Assembly: GCA_028023455.1 (NCBI GenBank)
Contig: JAQFVV010013309.1
Span: 97,756-161,755 of the forward strand
DNA from: Epiperipatus broadwayi
Taxonomy: Eukaryota > Onychophora > Udeonychophora > Euonychophora > Peripatidae
Reading direction: 5' to 3'
DNA length: 64,000 nucleotides
Below are positions 1 through 10,894 of this stretch, in pieces. The notes beneath the pieces are model-generated. The model was not told the DNA's origin, ran no database searches, and worked only from the letters and a program-made list of their open reading frames with translations. The stretch's first letter is position 1; each line of letters begins with the position of its first letter. Made by a program: the position numbers and the translations under genes.

Positions 1-406
1 ACATATAATAAATAGAATCAATGCATATCACTAGCTAGAAATTCAATTCCCCAACTCGATTTACTATCAGCAGTCCTATATTGTAAACAAATGTATTTAA
101 ATGATTATTGTAAATATTAATTCTTATTAAGCGCAATGTCACGTAATACTTAAATAAATCTAAAACCTTAGTATATACGCCTTGCACTTTTTTATTAGGT
201 TGAAACTGTAATAACCTGATATCTCTAAAATTTTTATATAAATGCAAGTCTTCCTTTTTTAATAATTCATTTTTTTCTAGTCATATCACAATTTTATTTA
301 AATGTTTCACTGCTATTCTTCAAACATCTATAAAGAATTGTAATGATCTTAAACATTTCAATTAATTAGTTATTATAATTATTATTAATGCCATATATGT
401 ATATGA
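1..406. other. AT-rich sequence, no feature recognised
   Basis: Low-complexity AT-rich DNA with only short chance open frames. I see no retroelement motif, tRNA-like box or terminal repeat here. Confidence 0.6.
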
Positions 407-2030
407 ATTCCTAATGAATTGAATAATGGAAACATAATCAACTTAATAGGCAACCATTTCGTTTAAAATTGAAACTTGTCAAGATATTACATTAATTCTC
501 TATGCCATGTGATTTACATATCCTCATACTACCATTCCCCTATTGACCAACCCTAACCCTACAATTTTTTTATTTTATAACTTCCAATTTTTATTTAATG
601 ACCATTTTCTTGCCAATTTTATTGAGCCTTGCACTAAATTTATACATTTGTCTTTATTTTTCTGTATATACATTGTCTCATCCACTTTTCTTTCTTCATA
701 ATTTTTACCATATCTTACCACCTCAATATTTTCCTCACATTTCATAACATGCCCTGTTTCAGAAAAATGGCTAAATGGTCCTGACTTAATATCTCTTCTT
801 TTTATTGCTCTGACATTCTCCTTTCCTCTTTCTATCTTACTTTTCACTGACTGTCTATATACACCATCATAAATCTCTTATATATAATTTTATGAAGTAT
901 TTCTATCATTACTAATTTTTGCATACTCAATAACTTTTTTAATGATTTACTAATTTTCTATCAAATATCTACATTCTTATTTATTTTTCTAACTCTACCA
1001 TTCAGAAGTTTATATACCTCTTTCGAATATGGAATAGAAATACTTTTTCTTATTCATGATTTTATTTCTATTACTAAATTTCTTATATTCATTCCTATCT
1101 CTCATTAACATATTTCTTACAACCCTACTATTATATCCATATTCAATATATTCTTTTTGAATCTGCAACTTTTGCTATTTGCCTCCTTTTTATTCAATGT
1201 AACTCTATCATTTTTCTTTTTAATTTCTTTTGCTATCCCCATTTATGACACCAAGATTGATAAGATCTCAAATGTATTATACCCCTAACATTTTTATTCT
1301 TTATATAATGCTTTACTTTAACTCCTTCATTCTTACCCTTTTTCACAACTAAATCTAAATATTTTACCCCTTCTTTTTTATTTTTTATTGTAAATTTAAT
1401 ATTAAACTTATTTTTTTTTAGTTCATTGACTGTCATTATGCTCCTTCTATTTCATACCACTATTATGTCCTCAACATATCTATAGTATTTTATAATTTCT
1501 CCATTCTCAATATATTTATTATATAGTCCCTGTTGAATCCAATCTACCATAATTGATGATACAATCCTCTTCATTGAATATCTAATTATACATCCTTTCT
1601 CTATATTCCAATATTCATCATTATACTTAATATATAATGTTTCTCTAATCATTACTAATGCCTCTTTTATTACCTCTACCCATTCAATTTCAATACTTTC
1701 AAATCTAAACACACTTTGGTACACTTTCTCCATATCAGATAATGCTATATTACCATTTCTGCCTATCTTAACCATTTTTAAATGTTCTACCACTTCTTTA
1801 GAATTTTTAGACAGTACTTCCCATATCCCATAATATCTGCAAGTTTTTTATATATTAAATAAGATAATCCTTTTAACACATCCATAATATTCTATCATTG
1901 ACTTGGTAGGCATATTTTCTTTGTGTATTTTTACCTTTCCAAATGCCGTAGGATGGTCAAATAATGTTGGATATAAAGTCATGTATTCATTATTATTAAT
2001 TTATTCTTTCTCATCCTTTGTATTTACATT
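407..2030 (-). mobile_element. Penelope-like element copy A1, decayed RT plus C-terminal region
   Basis: Read on the minus strand this is a broken Penelope-like retroelement. From the N-terminal side (high coordinates) it shows a PTAFGKVKIHK-type motif near 1,920-1,960, matching the P-x-x-Y-G-x-x-K-I-H-K block of PLE reverse transcriptases, then VKNS-like residues followed by an open stretch 1,452-1,793 with GCIIxYSM (the MGSxxS block) and, at its end, YRYVEDIIVV, where the catalytic YVDD has become YVED. A piece at 1,233-1,436 has the post-RT FTIKNKKEGVKYLDLVV block. The C-terminal 575-847 piece (KSKIERGKE, then FSHFSETGHVMKC) corresponds to the end of the GIY-YIG endonuclease domain. Frames are interrupted by stops and shifts, so it is a pseudogene. 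The 3' non-coding part, from about 407, is the mirror image of copy A2. The 5' end beyond 2,030 is unresolved. Confidence 0.8.
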
Positions 2031-2714
2031 TCATTAAATTACTTGGATTCTTATCTATTTTCACTGTCTTGCTTCACCAAGTCTTTTTTTCATTCTATTT
2101 TCATAATCTTCTTTATTTATAATTACAAATCTGAATCCTATATTCCTTCAGCAGTAATAACTAAGCTTTTCTTTTTAAATTTTACTGTAATCTCCTTTAT
2201 TATTTACCTATCTTTCTACTTATTTTTATTTATACACCATTTTTTTTATTAATCACATTATTAATTTTTGACTGCATATCAATTTTTTCTTCTTCCCTAA
2301 TATTTATTGCTTCAATATTAACCACTGCTATCAAAGTCTATATTCTTAAATGGTATATATCTTGGTCCTTTCTCCAACATTCTCACCTGGTTATTTGAAA
2401 TTTACTTCTTGATATATTTACCACATTATTATTCTCACAATAATTTTCATCATATTTACTTTTATCTTCTTCCTTTTTAGTATTTCCATCATCATACTCC
2501 TCTTTATCTTTATTCTTGATCCATTTCTATTTCTTATCATACTTTATTTTAAGCCTATTTTTTATGTATTCATCATGCTTTTAAAACTATTTGTCCATAT
2601 AATAAAATATTTCCCATATTACCTTTATTTTTATTCTTGACTTATTTTTTTTTTTATAAATTGTTATTAAGTAAACCATTCCAATATACATAATTATAGA
2701 TGTTTCTTATTCAT
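2031..2714. other. Spacer between inverted PLE copies, probably 5' PLE remnant
   Basis: Pyrimidine-rich on the plus strand, hence lysine/asparagine-rich if read on the minus strand, continuous in composition with copy A1. It may be the decayed N-terminal part of A1, but no specific motif is visible. The stretch at about 2,690-2,725 (around TTATTCATAATCTGATTG) recurs inverted near 4,217-4,252, outside copy A2. Confidence 0.4.
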
Positions 2715-3863
2715 AATCTGATTGTAAATAGGGAAATTATAAAATACTGTAGATATGTAGATGACATAATAGTAGTAGGAAATAGAAGACATATAATGAA
2801 TACAGTCAATGAGCTAAATAAATAGAGATTTACTATTAAATTTACAATAGAAAATAATGAAGAAAGAGTAAAATAGTTAGATTTAGTTGTGAAAAAGAAT
2901 GAGAATGGAGGGATTAAGATAAATCATTATATAAAAAATAAAATGTTATGATACGATACATCCGGGATCTTATTAAGCTTGGTATCAAAAATGGGAGGCA
3001 GTGAAAGAAATAAAAGACAAATATGATAGGATTACATTGAAAAAAGAAAGTCAAAGAAGCAAAAGTTGTGGATTCAGAAGAAATATATTGAATATGGATA
3101 TAATAATAAGGTTGTAAGAAATATATTAATGAGAGATATGATTGAATATAAGAAAATTACTAATAGAAATGAAAGCAAAAATAAGAAATGGATTTGTATT
3201 CCATATTTGAATGAGATATATACAATTTTGCATGATAGGGAAAGAAGAATGAATAAGAATATAGGTATTGAATGGAAAAATAGTAAGTCATTAAAAAATT
3301 ATTGAGTAATGTAAAAATGAGGAATAATAGGAATAATAAGATTGGAATAGTTTATAAAATTACATGTAAGAGATGTATGATGATATATATAGATCAATCA
3401 GTCAAAAGTAAAATAGAAAGAGGAAAGGAGCTTGACAGAGCATTAAAAAGGAGCAATATTAAGTTAGGACCATTTTGATATTTTTTCAAAACTGCACATG
3501 TTGTGAAATGTGAGGAAAATATTGAGGTGATAAGAGATTGTAAAATTATAAAGAAAAAAAAGCATATGAGACAATGTAAATGCAGGAAAATAAAGAAAAA
3601 TGTATGAATTTAGTGCAAGGCTAAATAAAATGGAGATAAAAATGGTCATTAAATAAAAGTTGGAAGTTATAAAAAAAATTTTTTTTTAGGGTTGGGGTTG
3701 GTCAATAGGGGAAGGGATTGTATAAGAATATGTAAATCACATGACATATAGAATTAATGTAACATCTTGACAATGTTCAATTTTCAACAAAGTTAATTTA
3801 ATGTAAACAAAAGCATAATTATTATATATGGTAATGTTTGCAAAATTCAATTCATTAGGAATG
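2715..3863 (+). mobile_element. Penelope-like element copy A2, 5'-truncated, inverted relative to A1
   Basis: Plus-strand copy of the same PLE family as A1. It starts inside the RT domain with YCRYVDDIIVVGN (the catalytic YVDD is intact here, near 2,737-2,775), followed by FTIKFTIEN and LDLVVKK. An open stretch at 3,066-3,305 covers the linker before the endonuclease. GIVYKITCKRCMMIYI at about 3,340-3,390 is the GIY-YIG entry block (K-I-x-C-x-x-C-x-x-x-Y-I), followed by QSVKSKIERGKE. Stop codons at several positions show it is dead. The 3' flank (about 3,655-3,863, including the G/T-rich tract near 3,687) pairs as an inverted repeat with 407-600. Confidence 0.8.
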
Positions 3864-5150
3864 TTTATAAGGAAGACTACATAATAGTTGAAAACAGAAT
3901 AACCATCAAGTGAAATATGTATATGAATATTTATATAATTAAAGGAATAAATCACTCTTCCCTAAGGTTATGAAAAACTAATATTCTGATGACAAAGAAT
4001 CCAGAAATAAATAAATCTTCTTAATCTTTTTCTGTTTGTTAGTTTATTTTTACCAACACCAATGAAAACATTGCATTAAAATTATTAAATTAATAATCAA
4101 TTATATGAAGACTGATTGCTTCTTTGTTAACTTCATTTCAATAACAAAATAAAAAATTAATATTAAATATCAAATTAGCATAGTTTATAGTATATGCAAT
4201 TATTGAAGTAAATCTTTTTTCAATCAGATTATGAATAAAAAAACATCTATAATTACATTTAATTTATTCTACTTTTCAAATATATATATTGAAATGAAAA
4301 TGCAGTGCCTTAGAACTGATGACCTTTATAGTATTTAACAGAAAAATTGTATGTAAAATAAAAAAGTTTGACTGAAAAGAAAACTAAGCTGACTTTTGTG
4401 CAACAATTTTTTATTAAATTTTATGAAGTTTATAAATGTAAAAAAAATGACACATTTTTTTAAATTGTAGATTATTAAATTTTATTAAGCATATAAGTAT
4501 AAAATTATATATTGTTTTTTAAAAATATAGATTTTTATAAAATTATTATGCCATTTTTCTCCAATTGTTCAAGAAATATATTTTTTATATTTTTATCATA
4601 CCATTCAAAATTAAATAATAATTAATTTAAAAAATTAAAAAAAAAGGGCGAAAAATTTTCTTTTATTCATTAGCTATAAACAAAACATAACTAATTACTA
4701 AATTTTTAATTTCAGATTTATTATTTTAAGTTCTATTAAAAATATAAGTTTTAAATAATGTACACTTTATACAAAAATATTTTAGTTGCAGTAACATCTA
4801 TTATGTAGAATCACAACATTTATATGTAATTTAATAAAAGTATATATATACTTATAAAAAGGTTTGCAATTTTGAAGTCCTCATAACAACTTGGATGAGA
4901 ACTAATAGATCTTCATTTTCTTTTAATTAAACTCAGAATAAAAGAGCTATTATCATTTACTAAAGAAAACTTGTTTAGTCTCAGAATTATCAATTAGTAT
5001 TTGATGATTTCCTAACACCATCAAAGGCAAAGTTATCTCTGGTTGTTTACATGGATATAATATTTAATTCCTTTTGTTTACATAATACTAATATCTACAA
5101 ACTTTACACTTCAGTGATAATTATATATTTTATATATAGTATGATGTTAT
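3864..5150. other. AT-rich intergenic sequence
   Basis: No coding motif or boxed RNA gene recognised. It contains homopolymer A/T runs and ends in a short (TA)n stretch at about 5,151-5,171 that borders the hammerhead array. Confidence 0.6.
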
Positions 5151-5273
5151 TATTATATATATATATATATATGATCAATAGATGGCGTTTTACCAAAACC
5201 ACCGAAACAAGTGTAAAATTTGTTTACATAAACGACAAAAGAGTCAGAATCAACTATCTCTTTCATTTGCTCA

Positions 5274-5319
5274 CCCTCAGATCAGCTGATTTCAAGCTAT
5301 TTGCTATCATCAGTGAAGG
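5274..5319 (-). ncRNA. Type I hammerhead ribozyme, family 1 copy 1
   Basis: On the minus strand: stem I CCTTCA / TGAGGG (six pairs, one U-G), core CTGATGA (5,307-5,313), stem II AGC/GCT, GAAA (5,290-5,293), a minimal stem III (ATC/GAT around loop AGCT), then the AUC cleavage triplet. All invariant core positions are present. Confidence 0.85.
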
Positions 5320-5685
5320 ATAGAGTTAGAAACTAGATCTAAACACTGACTCCAAGTGTTTAAGCAAAACGTTTGTATCAGTTTGCAAGCATGAATTTTT
5401 TAGACCAGTAAAGTCTTCAAACTCAGCCTAACAAACCAGATATCTATATGTGTCTGATCTCAGTTCAGTTTCACCACATAGTCAAAGTCTCTGCAATATA
5501 TATCATTGCAAGAAAACTTTAAAGATACATTTATGAAAAACAAAAACAAGCTATTCATGTAACTTGCTATCACTTGTTATTTATGATCAATAGATGTCAT
5601 TTTACCAAAACCACCGAAACAAGTGTAAAATTTGTTTACATAAATGACAAAAGAGTCAGAATCAACTATCTCTTTCATTTGCTAA

Positions 5686-5731
5686 CCCTCAGATCAGGTG
5701 ATTTCAAGCTATTTGCTATCATCAGTGAAGG
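5686..5731 (-). ncRNA. Type I hammerhead ribozyme, family 1 copy 2
   Basis: Same organisation as copy 1, exactly 412 bp further. CTGATGA at 5,719-5,725 and GAAA at 5,702-5,705 (both minus strand). The only change in the motif falls in the tiny stem III loop (ACCT instead of AGCT), where it should not matter. Confidence 0.85.
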
Positions 5732-5905
5732 ATAGAGTTAGAACTAGATCTAAACACTGACTCCAAGTGTTTATGCAAAACGTTTCTATCAGTTTGCAAG
5801 CATGAATTTTTTAGACTGGTAAAGTCTTCAAACTCAGCCTAACAAACCAGATATCTATAAGGGTCTGATCTCAGTTCAGTGTTTAGATCTAGTTTCTAAC
5901 TCTAT

Positions 5906-5951
5906 CCTTCACTGATGATAGCAAATAGCTTGAAATCAGCTGATCTGAGGG
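5906..5951 (+). ncRNA. Type I hammerhead ribozyme, family 1 copy 3
   Basis: Plus strand: CCTTCA, CTGATGA (5,912-5,918), stem II AGC/GCT, GAAA (5,932-5,935), stem III ATC/GAT, cleavage expected after C5945, then TGAGGG (5,946-5,951). Complete core. It lies in the inverted copy, so it faces copy 2. Confidence 0.85.
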
Positions 5952-6257
5952 TTAGCAAATGAAAGAGATAGTTAATTCTGACTCTTTTGTCATTTATGTA
6001 AACAAATTTTACACTTGTTTCGGTGGTTTTGGTAAAACACCATCTATTGATCATAAATAATAAGTGATAGCAAGTTACGTGAATAGCTTGTTTTTGTTTT
6101 TCATATATATATATATATGAAATATTATTTGAGTTATTCAAAATTTTATATGTGTTTATTGTTTATTTTTTGAACTTTCTGTATACATACAAGATCGTTA
6201 GGCATTATATAAGTCAAATGTAGACATTTTGCAAATAAATATTATAATTCTTTTAAA

Positions 6258-6400
6258 CATTGGTGGCCTAGCGGTTAGCTTAGCTGCCTTCCAAGCAGCT
6301 GGCCCAGATTCGCTTCCCGATCAACGCTTTGACATATGAAAAGGAAAATATATATATATATATTGTTTGAATAAAAATGTTCTTTTGTCTTTACACTTCC
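6258..6400 (+). repeat. tRNA-derived SINE fragment, family G (head plus short tail)
   Basis: GGTGGCCTAGCGGTTAGC resembles a tRNA 5' end with an internal A box, and CAGATTCGCTTCCC near 6,307 resembles a B box. It is followed by GACATATGAAAA and a (TA)n tract. The same head and GACATATG junction recur at 21,888, which shows a dispersed SINE rather than a tRNA gene. The acceptor and anticodon arms are not cleanly paired. Confidence 0.65.
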
Positions 6401-7009
6401 AGGAAAGAATTTCATTATATTATCAAATACGTTTATATAGAGATTCAGAAAGTTAAGCAATATTATGCTTCAAGAATAGTAGAGAAATTGAAATTTTAGT
6501 TAACACAATATTATTTAATATTATGGAAAATTTAATTCTTTATCTAACTATATAATAAACAGAAATATTAATTTAATTTTTACTTAATTATATTCATTAA
6601 CTTTTAACATTAATAATGATAATATAATATATAATATTAGATATAATATTATATTTGTGCTTCATGATAATTAAACCTTTCATATTATATATTTACATTT
6701 ATGCATTTGTTATTTTCATACATTTTTGTTAAAAGAATGCTGCAAAATTATATAAAATGAAATTTATATTATTGCGTTGCTTGTTTATATTAGAAAATGT
6801 ATCCTGTATATATAATACTTTCTAATTAGTATGTGGTTAAAAACATCACCATGTTATAATATTATATATAAATTTAATGAAATGATACATACATAACTTT
6901 ATAATGAATCTTATAAGAATAGCATTGGTAAGAAAGGCATTTATTAAGTGAATGAAAATATTGTGTGGACCCTTGAAAAGAGAATTAAGAAAAAAGATTA
7001 ATTAAATAC
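6400..7009. other. AT-rich intergenic sequence
   Basis: No recognisable motif apart from short TA-rich runs. Confidence 0.5.
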
Positions 7010-7390
7010 TATGTGTGAAGGGTACTATTCGATGGTTGTGAAATCTGGACAATGCATAATAAAATTAGGGAACAATTGAAAGCCTTTGAGATGTGAACAT
7101 GGAGAAGAATGGAAAAAAATAGTTGAATGAATAAAATAATAAATGAAGAAGTTTTTAAAAGAGTAAATGGAAAAAGAAGATTGATTGAGGGAAATAGAAA
7201 AAAGAAACTGAATTGGACATATATTATAAAAAAGTATTGGCTAATGTAAGATGTTTTGCAATGGGTAGAAATAAAAGCAAGAAAAAAGGATGGAAAAGAT
7301 TGACATTATTGGATGATATAAGAGATGGGAAGAGTTACATGAAATTGAAGAGCTGGGCAGTGAAAAGAATGGAATAGAAAAATGAATGAA
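7010..7390 (+). pseudogene. Non-LTR retrotransposon (RTE-like) C-terminal fragment
   Basis: Translating across frameshifts gives the typical tail of RTE-type ORFs: CESWT, then EQLKAFEM, WRRMEK, INEEVFKRVN, KKLNWTYII and RLTLLDDIR, in the right order (a C-E-x-W block, an E-A-F-E-M block, an N-E-E-V-L-x-R block, and a final T-L-L-D-D block). It has several stops and lacks all upstream domains. It is a different subfamily from the near-intact RTE at 10.9-14.2 kb. Confidence 0.7.
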
Positions 7391-9319
7391 TTGGTGTGGT
7401 GTTTATTTTCTGGATCTGTGCATGGGACAGAATACTATTGATTTATTGCATGAATCTTATAAATTTTGTTTTTGAAGTCTGTTAAATATAATATAATTCT
7501 TTGATCTGGTCCTAGGGATAATTTTAATAATTATTTAAACTTCTCATACTATGGATGGTGCTATAAAGCTTTTGGATTATTTATTTCCATCAATGCATTA
7601 TATCATAATACATGTAAACATTGAAATGCAGCAGATTCTTTCGTATAATCATCTAGATAAAATTTCAACTGTGATATAAGCACACAAATAATTAATTGAA
7701 ACAAGCAATGTAAAGTGAAACAATGCCATCTTGTAAAAGAAATATTATTTGTCTAATCACAATAATTTTCTAATATATAAAATATTTGTGTCAGATTTTC
7801 AACTCTTATATTAGGTAGACTATTAATACAAAAGTAGTTCCAGTTTAGCTTAATGTGGATAAAGCAAATACTACTATTATTACTAGATGGCTTGATTTCA
7901 GATTGCATTGACAGTTTTACCTGATTGTGTACCTGGTTTCATCAGTTAAATTTTAAGAAGACTATTTGATAAAAAAAATCATGGTATATTTATATATTCA
8001 CAAAGTTATAGACTTTATACAAGTAAATACTGAAATTATAACATTCTATATATTTATCTCATCAAGGTATGATGTAACATACAAACAATGAATTAAAAAC
8101 TGGCAATATAAGTTCAAATCGCATGGACTAACTAATTAAAAATTCAAACTCATTTGCATATGTGTACAATAAATCACAATAGTTTTCATTTGTAAAGCTA
8201 TGAGTATGAGATTTGAACATTAAATCTGGAAAGCGCTAAGCAGACATATCACACATTATAGTATAATTATAGCTGCACTAACGTATACTAAAAAAGTAGC
8301 ATATTTATAATTATTTAATAAAAGAAAACTCGTCTTTAAATATATAAAAAAAGGTCTATTTTTATTTTAAAAATGAGACAGGCTAAAAGTATTATTTCTA
8401 GCTACAAATATTATTCTACAACAGCTAATCATATATTTATAGATAACATTGGTGATTTTTAATTGCTTGTTTGGTTATACCATAATTAAAGTATTTTTAT
8501 ACAAATACATAAAAATTCTTGTTTTAATTTCAGTATATATAATTTTCAAAATACATTTTTCAAATGATATTAGTTTTTAATATAAACTTTTTTCCATTAG
8601 AGTACTCAACAAAATTTAATAATTATGAATGAGTTAACTTAAGTAGTTTTAAAATAAATATTTATTTTTTGATAACATATGCTATGAGAATATATTATGT
8701 ATAAAATATTTTCTGACATTTTTTTTTGTAAAAAATGCTATTACTAATGTATATACAATGCTTTGTTAGATTTTAAAATAAAAATGCAGCATATATAGAC
8801 ATCTGAAGTCAAGCCATCTCACATTCTTTCTGCCTTTATTTATTTAATACTGTAATTTTTATTATTTTATTTATTCAAGTGTATAAAAAAATTCTTTATT
8901 TAATGGCATAATTTTTAATTAGTTTGTAAACATACGATTTAAAATATATATATATTTTTAAATGCCCATTCTAAAATTTGACTTTTTATATTTTTAGCAT
9001 AAACAGAAACTTACTGTGGCTGCACAATTTACTTAATAGAGAGCAATAATTTTGAAACTACAATTCAAGAACTTGTCTTATACAATACTAGGTTTGTAGC
9101 TTAGAATGGTAATAGTATAGTGATCTCAACAGTTATAAGTTTATGTATTATGTTTCAATATTATAAAAAATAAATCAATTGATTGAATAAAACTGAATCA
9201 AATTCTGCCACATGGGTAGATAATGTCTATCCAAAAACTATCCATATGACTTTTGTAAATATTGAACATGACTAATGTTTGTCTGAAAATTTATGATGAT
9301 GGTGTTTTAGTAATAATTA
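7391..9319. other. AT-rich intergenic sequence
   Basis: About 1.9 kb in which I recognise no coding, RNA or terminal-repeat structure. Confidence 0.5.
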
Positions 9320-9800
9320 TATGTTGAATTATTTCCAGCATCTAATGTTAATTGTTAAATGTCTTTAGAAAAATTCAAACTTGATTTAAAGTTTTCAAAT
9401 ACTTCCAACTATTAGTGATAATCTACAGGTTAGTTTATAATTCAATGTTTTGAATTCTTCTTTCTATTTCAGGTGTTACTGGCCTGCATAGAGAGAGTAC
9501 TGATATAAGAATTAAATCCATGAATATTAAATTTAAGGTAAGGTTCTAATCATGTAGGCTGATTAGAGTCTCATCTTAAAGTCAATATTCATCAATCTAA
9601 AGATCCAGATTCGATTCCCACACTAGTATTAATACAGAAAAAAGGGAGAATATCACTCAAAACATTGTGCTATCTAGTGATCTACATGCTATTACTAATA
9701 GATGAATGTATTTGAAAAGTTTAAATGAAGTTTAAATCTTTCTAAAGATATTTAACAATTAATATCAGATAATGGGAATAGTCTGACATGTAATTAATAC
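9320..9800. repeat. Inverted dimer of tRNA-like SINE family T (copy 1)
   Basis: The left half (about 9,320-9,530) is the module in minus orientation (tail first). The right half (about 9,545-9,800) is in plus orientation, with a tRNA-like head (TTAGAGTCTCATCTTAAA, B box GATCCAGATTCGATTCCC near 9,602-9,619) and the tail ending in ATAATGGGAATAGTC. The halves meet near 9,540. The same inverted pairing is seen at 23.0, 24.8, 56-58 and 62.5 kb. Confidence 0.75.
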
Positions 9801-10805
9801 CCAACACAATTAATGTTTCCTAGATTATCAAATTATTTCATGACAATCTATAATTTATTGTAAATAATATATTTAAAAATTCTGCTTATTAGAGACTAAT
9901 AATTGAAAGAGAGATATTCTGATTATTTTCTGCATGCAAGACAAATTCCTGATATTAATACATTTTCATCATGGAGGCTGTTATTACCAAGTAAATTTTA
10001 GGACTATGTTAAAGTCCATAAAATTATTCTGACATCTATTATTGGATGCCTTAAACTCATACTAAAGAAAACACTATATTATTGTCCCATATTATATTCA
10101 GCAATTGTATTAACTGATTTGCTCTTTCTGAAGTCAGTTACTTAAGTTGGGACATGTAGTAAATCAAATCTCTAGACAAGATTCTGCTTATTAATCCTCA
10201 TCAATGAAAAGCACTGGATTGCATTTATCTATTCATCAGTCATAATTTATAAATAAATAAAATAAAAGTGTCAACACCTTAAAGTTTGAACTTGAGTAAA
10301 TGTGTTTTTATACCAAATATAAATCTAATACTAAATCAGAAAATATATATTAGTAACCCATTTATCTAATAACTGTAAAGATTATGGTTGGAGCTATCAT
10401 GTAGTGTCTACTGATTATCATGCTTTTATAGATGATCTATTAAAATGTATTTCTGTTATTACTTCAGGTGATTTTTAATTTGTGAAACATCATTTGAGTA
10501 TTTTTGAAAACAGGATATATAATTTTATGAGTATATGTATGTACCCCCATTTTTTTATATATATTTACACTTTTAACAGAAAATAAAATTATGAATAATT
10601 ATATTCTGTTAACTATAAAATATTAAGTAAATGTAAATTTTTACAAAGTGAGACTTTCCCATGATTATCACAATTACTTAGCTATTAATTCCATCATTAT
10701 GAATATTTAGTTATCTACAATCGTATACCATTTTCAAGATATGAAATATTTCAGGCATTAAAAAAGACCTACAATATTCGATGAAACATAGTAAGACTTC
10801 ATGAA
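9801..10805. other. AT-rich intergenic sequence
   Basis: No feature recognised; ordinary AT-rich DNA up to the palindrome. Confidence 0.5.
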
Positions 10806-10893
10806 GCAAATGAATATATAAAAAGATTTATATAAGTAAGTATATATATATATATATACTTACTTATATAAATCTTTTTATATATTCATTTGC
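10806..10893. repeat. 88-bp perfect palindrome with a (TA)n centre
   Basis: Checked base by base: every position from 10,806 pairs with its mirror up to 10,893, with no mismatch and no spacer. The outer 36 bases of each arm are non-repetitive (starting GCAAATGAATATAT) and the centre is TA-only. It sits immediately before the RTE element. Confidence 0.95.
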
Positions 10894-10894
10894 A

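Larger units (their letters stand above)
5172..6120 (-). repeat. Hammerhead family 1 array: two direct monomers plus one inverted copy (retrozyme-like)
   Basis: Copy 1 runs 5,172-5,583 and copy 2 restarts at 5,584 with the same TGATCAATAGATG start. Equivalent ribozyme positions are 412 bp apart, so the monomer is about 412 bp. Copy 2 stops near 5,880 and is followed at once by an inverted copy (about 5,879-6,120) that reads across a monomer junction, proving the source was a tandem array. Each copy holds a hammerhead motif, on the minus strand in copies 1 and 2 and on the plus strand in copy 3. The array is bordered by (TA)n on both sides (5,151-5,171 and 6,103-6,119). The open frames crossing it are incidental. 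Tandem 170-400 bp units with a type I hammerhead match what is known as retrozymes, or the repeat ends of Penelope-like elements; no reverse transcriptase lies inside the array. Confidence 0.8.

Noticed and set aside
541-566. Telomere-like CCCTAACCCT at 549-561 and TTAGGGTTGGGG near 3,687
   Set aside because: Only one or two units, located at the mirrored 3' ends of PLE copies A1 and A2; part of that element, not a telomeric array.
3985-4010. CTGATGA followed by AGAAAT
   Set aside because: No stem II between the two elements and no stem I complementarity.
5051-6141. Two open frames sharing the same 55-residue end
   Set aside because: They are readings of the hammerhead family 1 repeat, one in each orientation; the shared end overlies the ribozyme.
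6258-6345. tRNA gene
   Set aside because: Good A/B boxes but poor cloverleaf, and the same head plus tail recurs at 21.9 kb, so it is a SINE.
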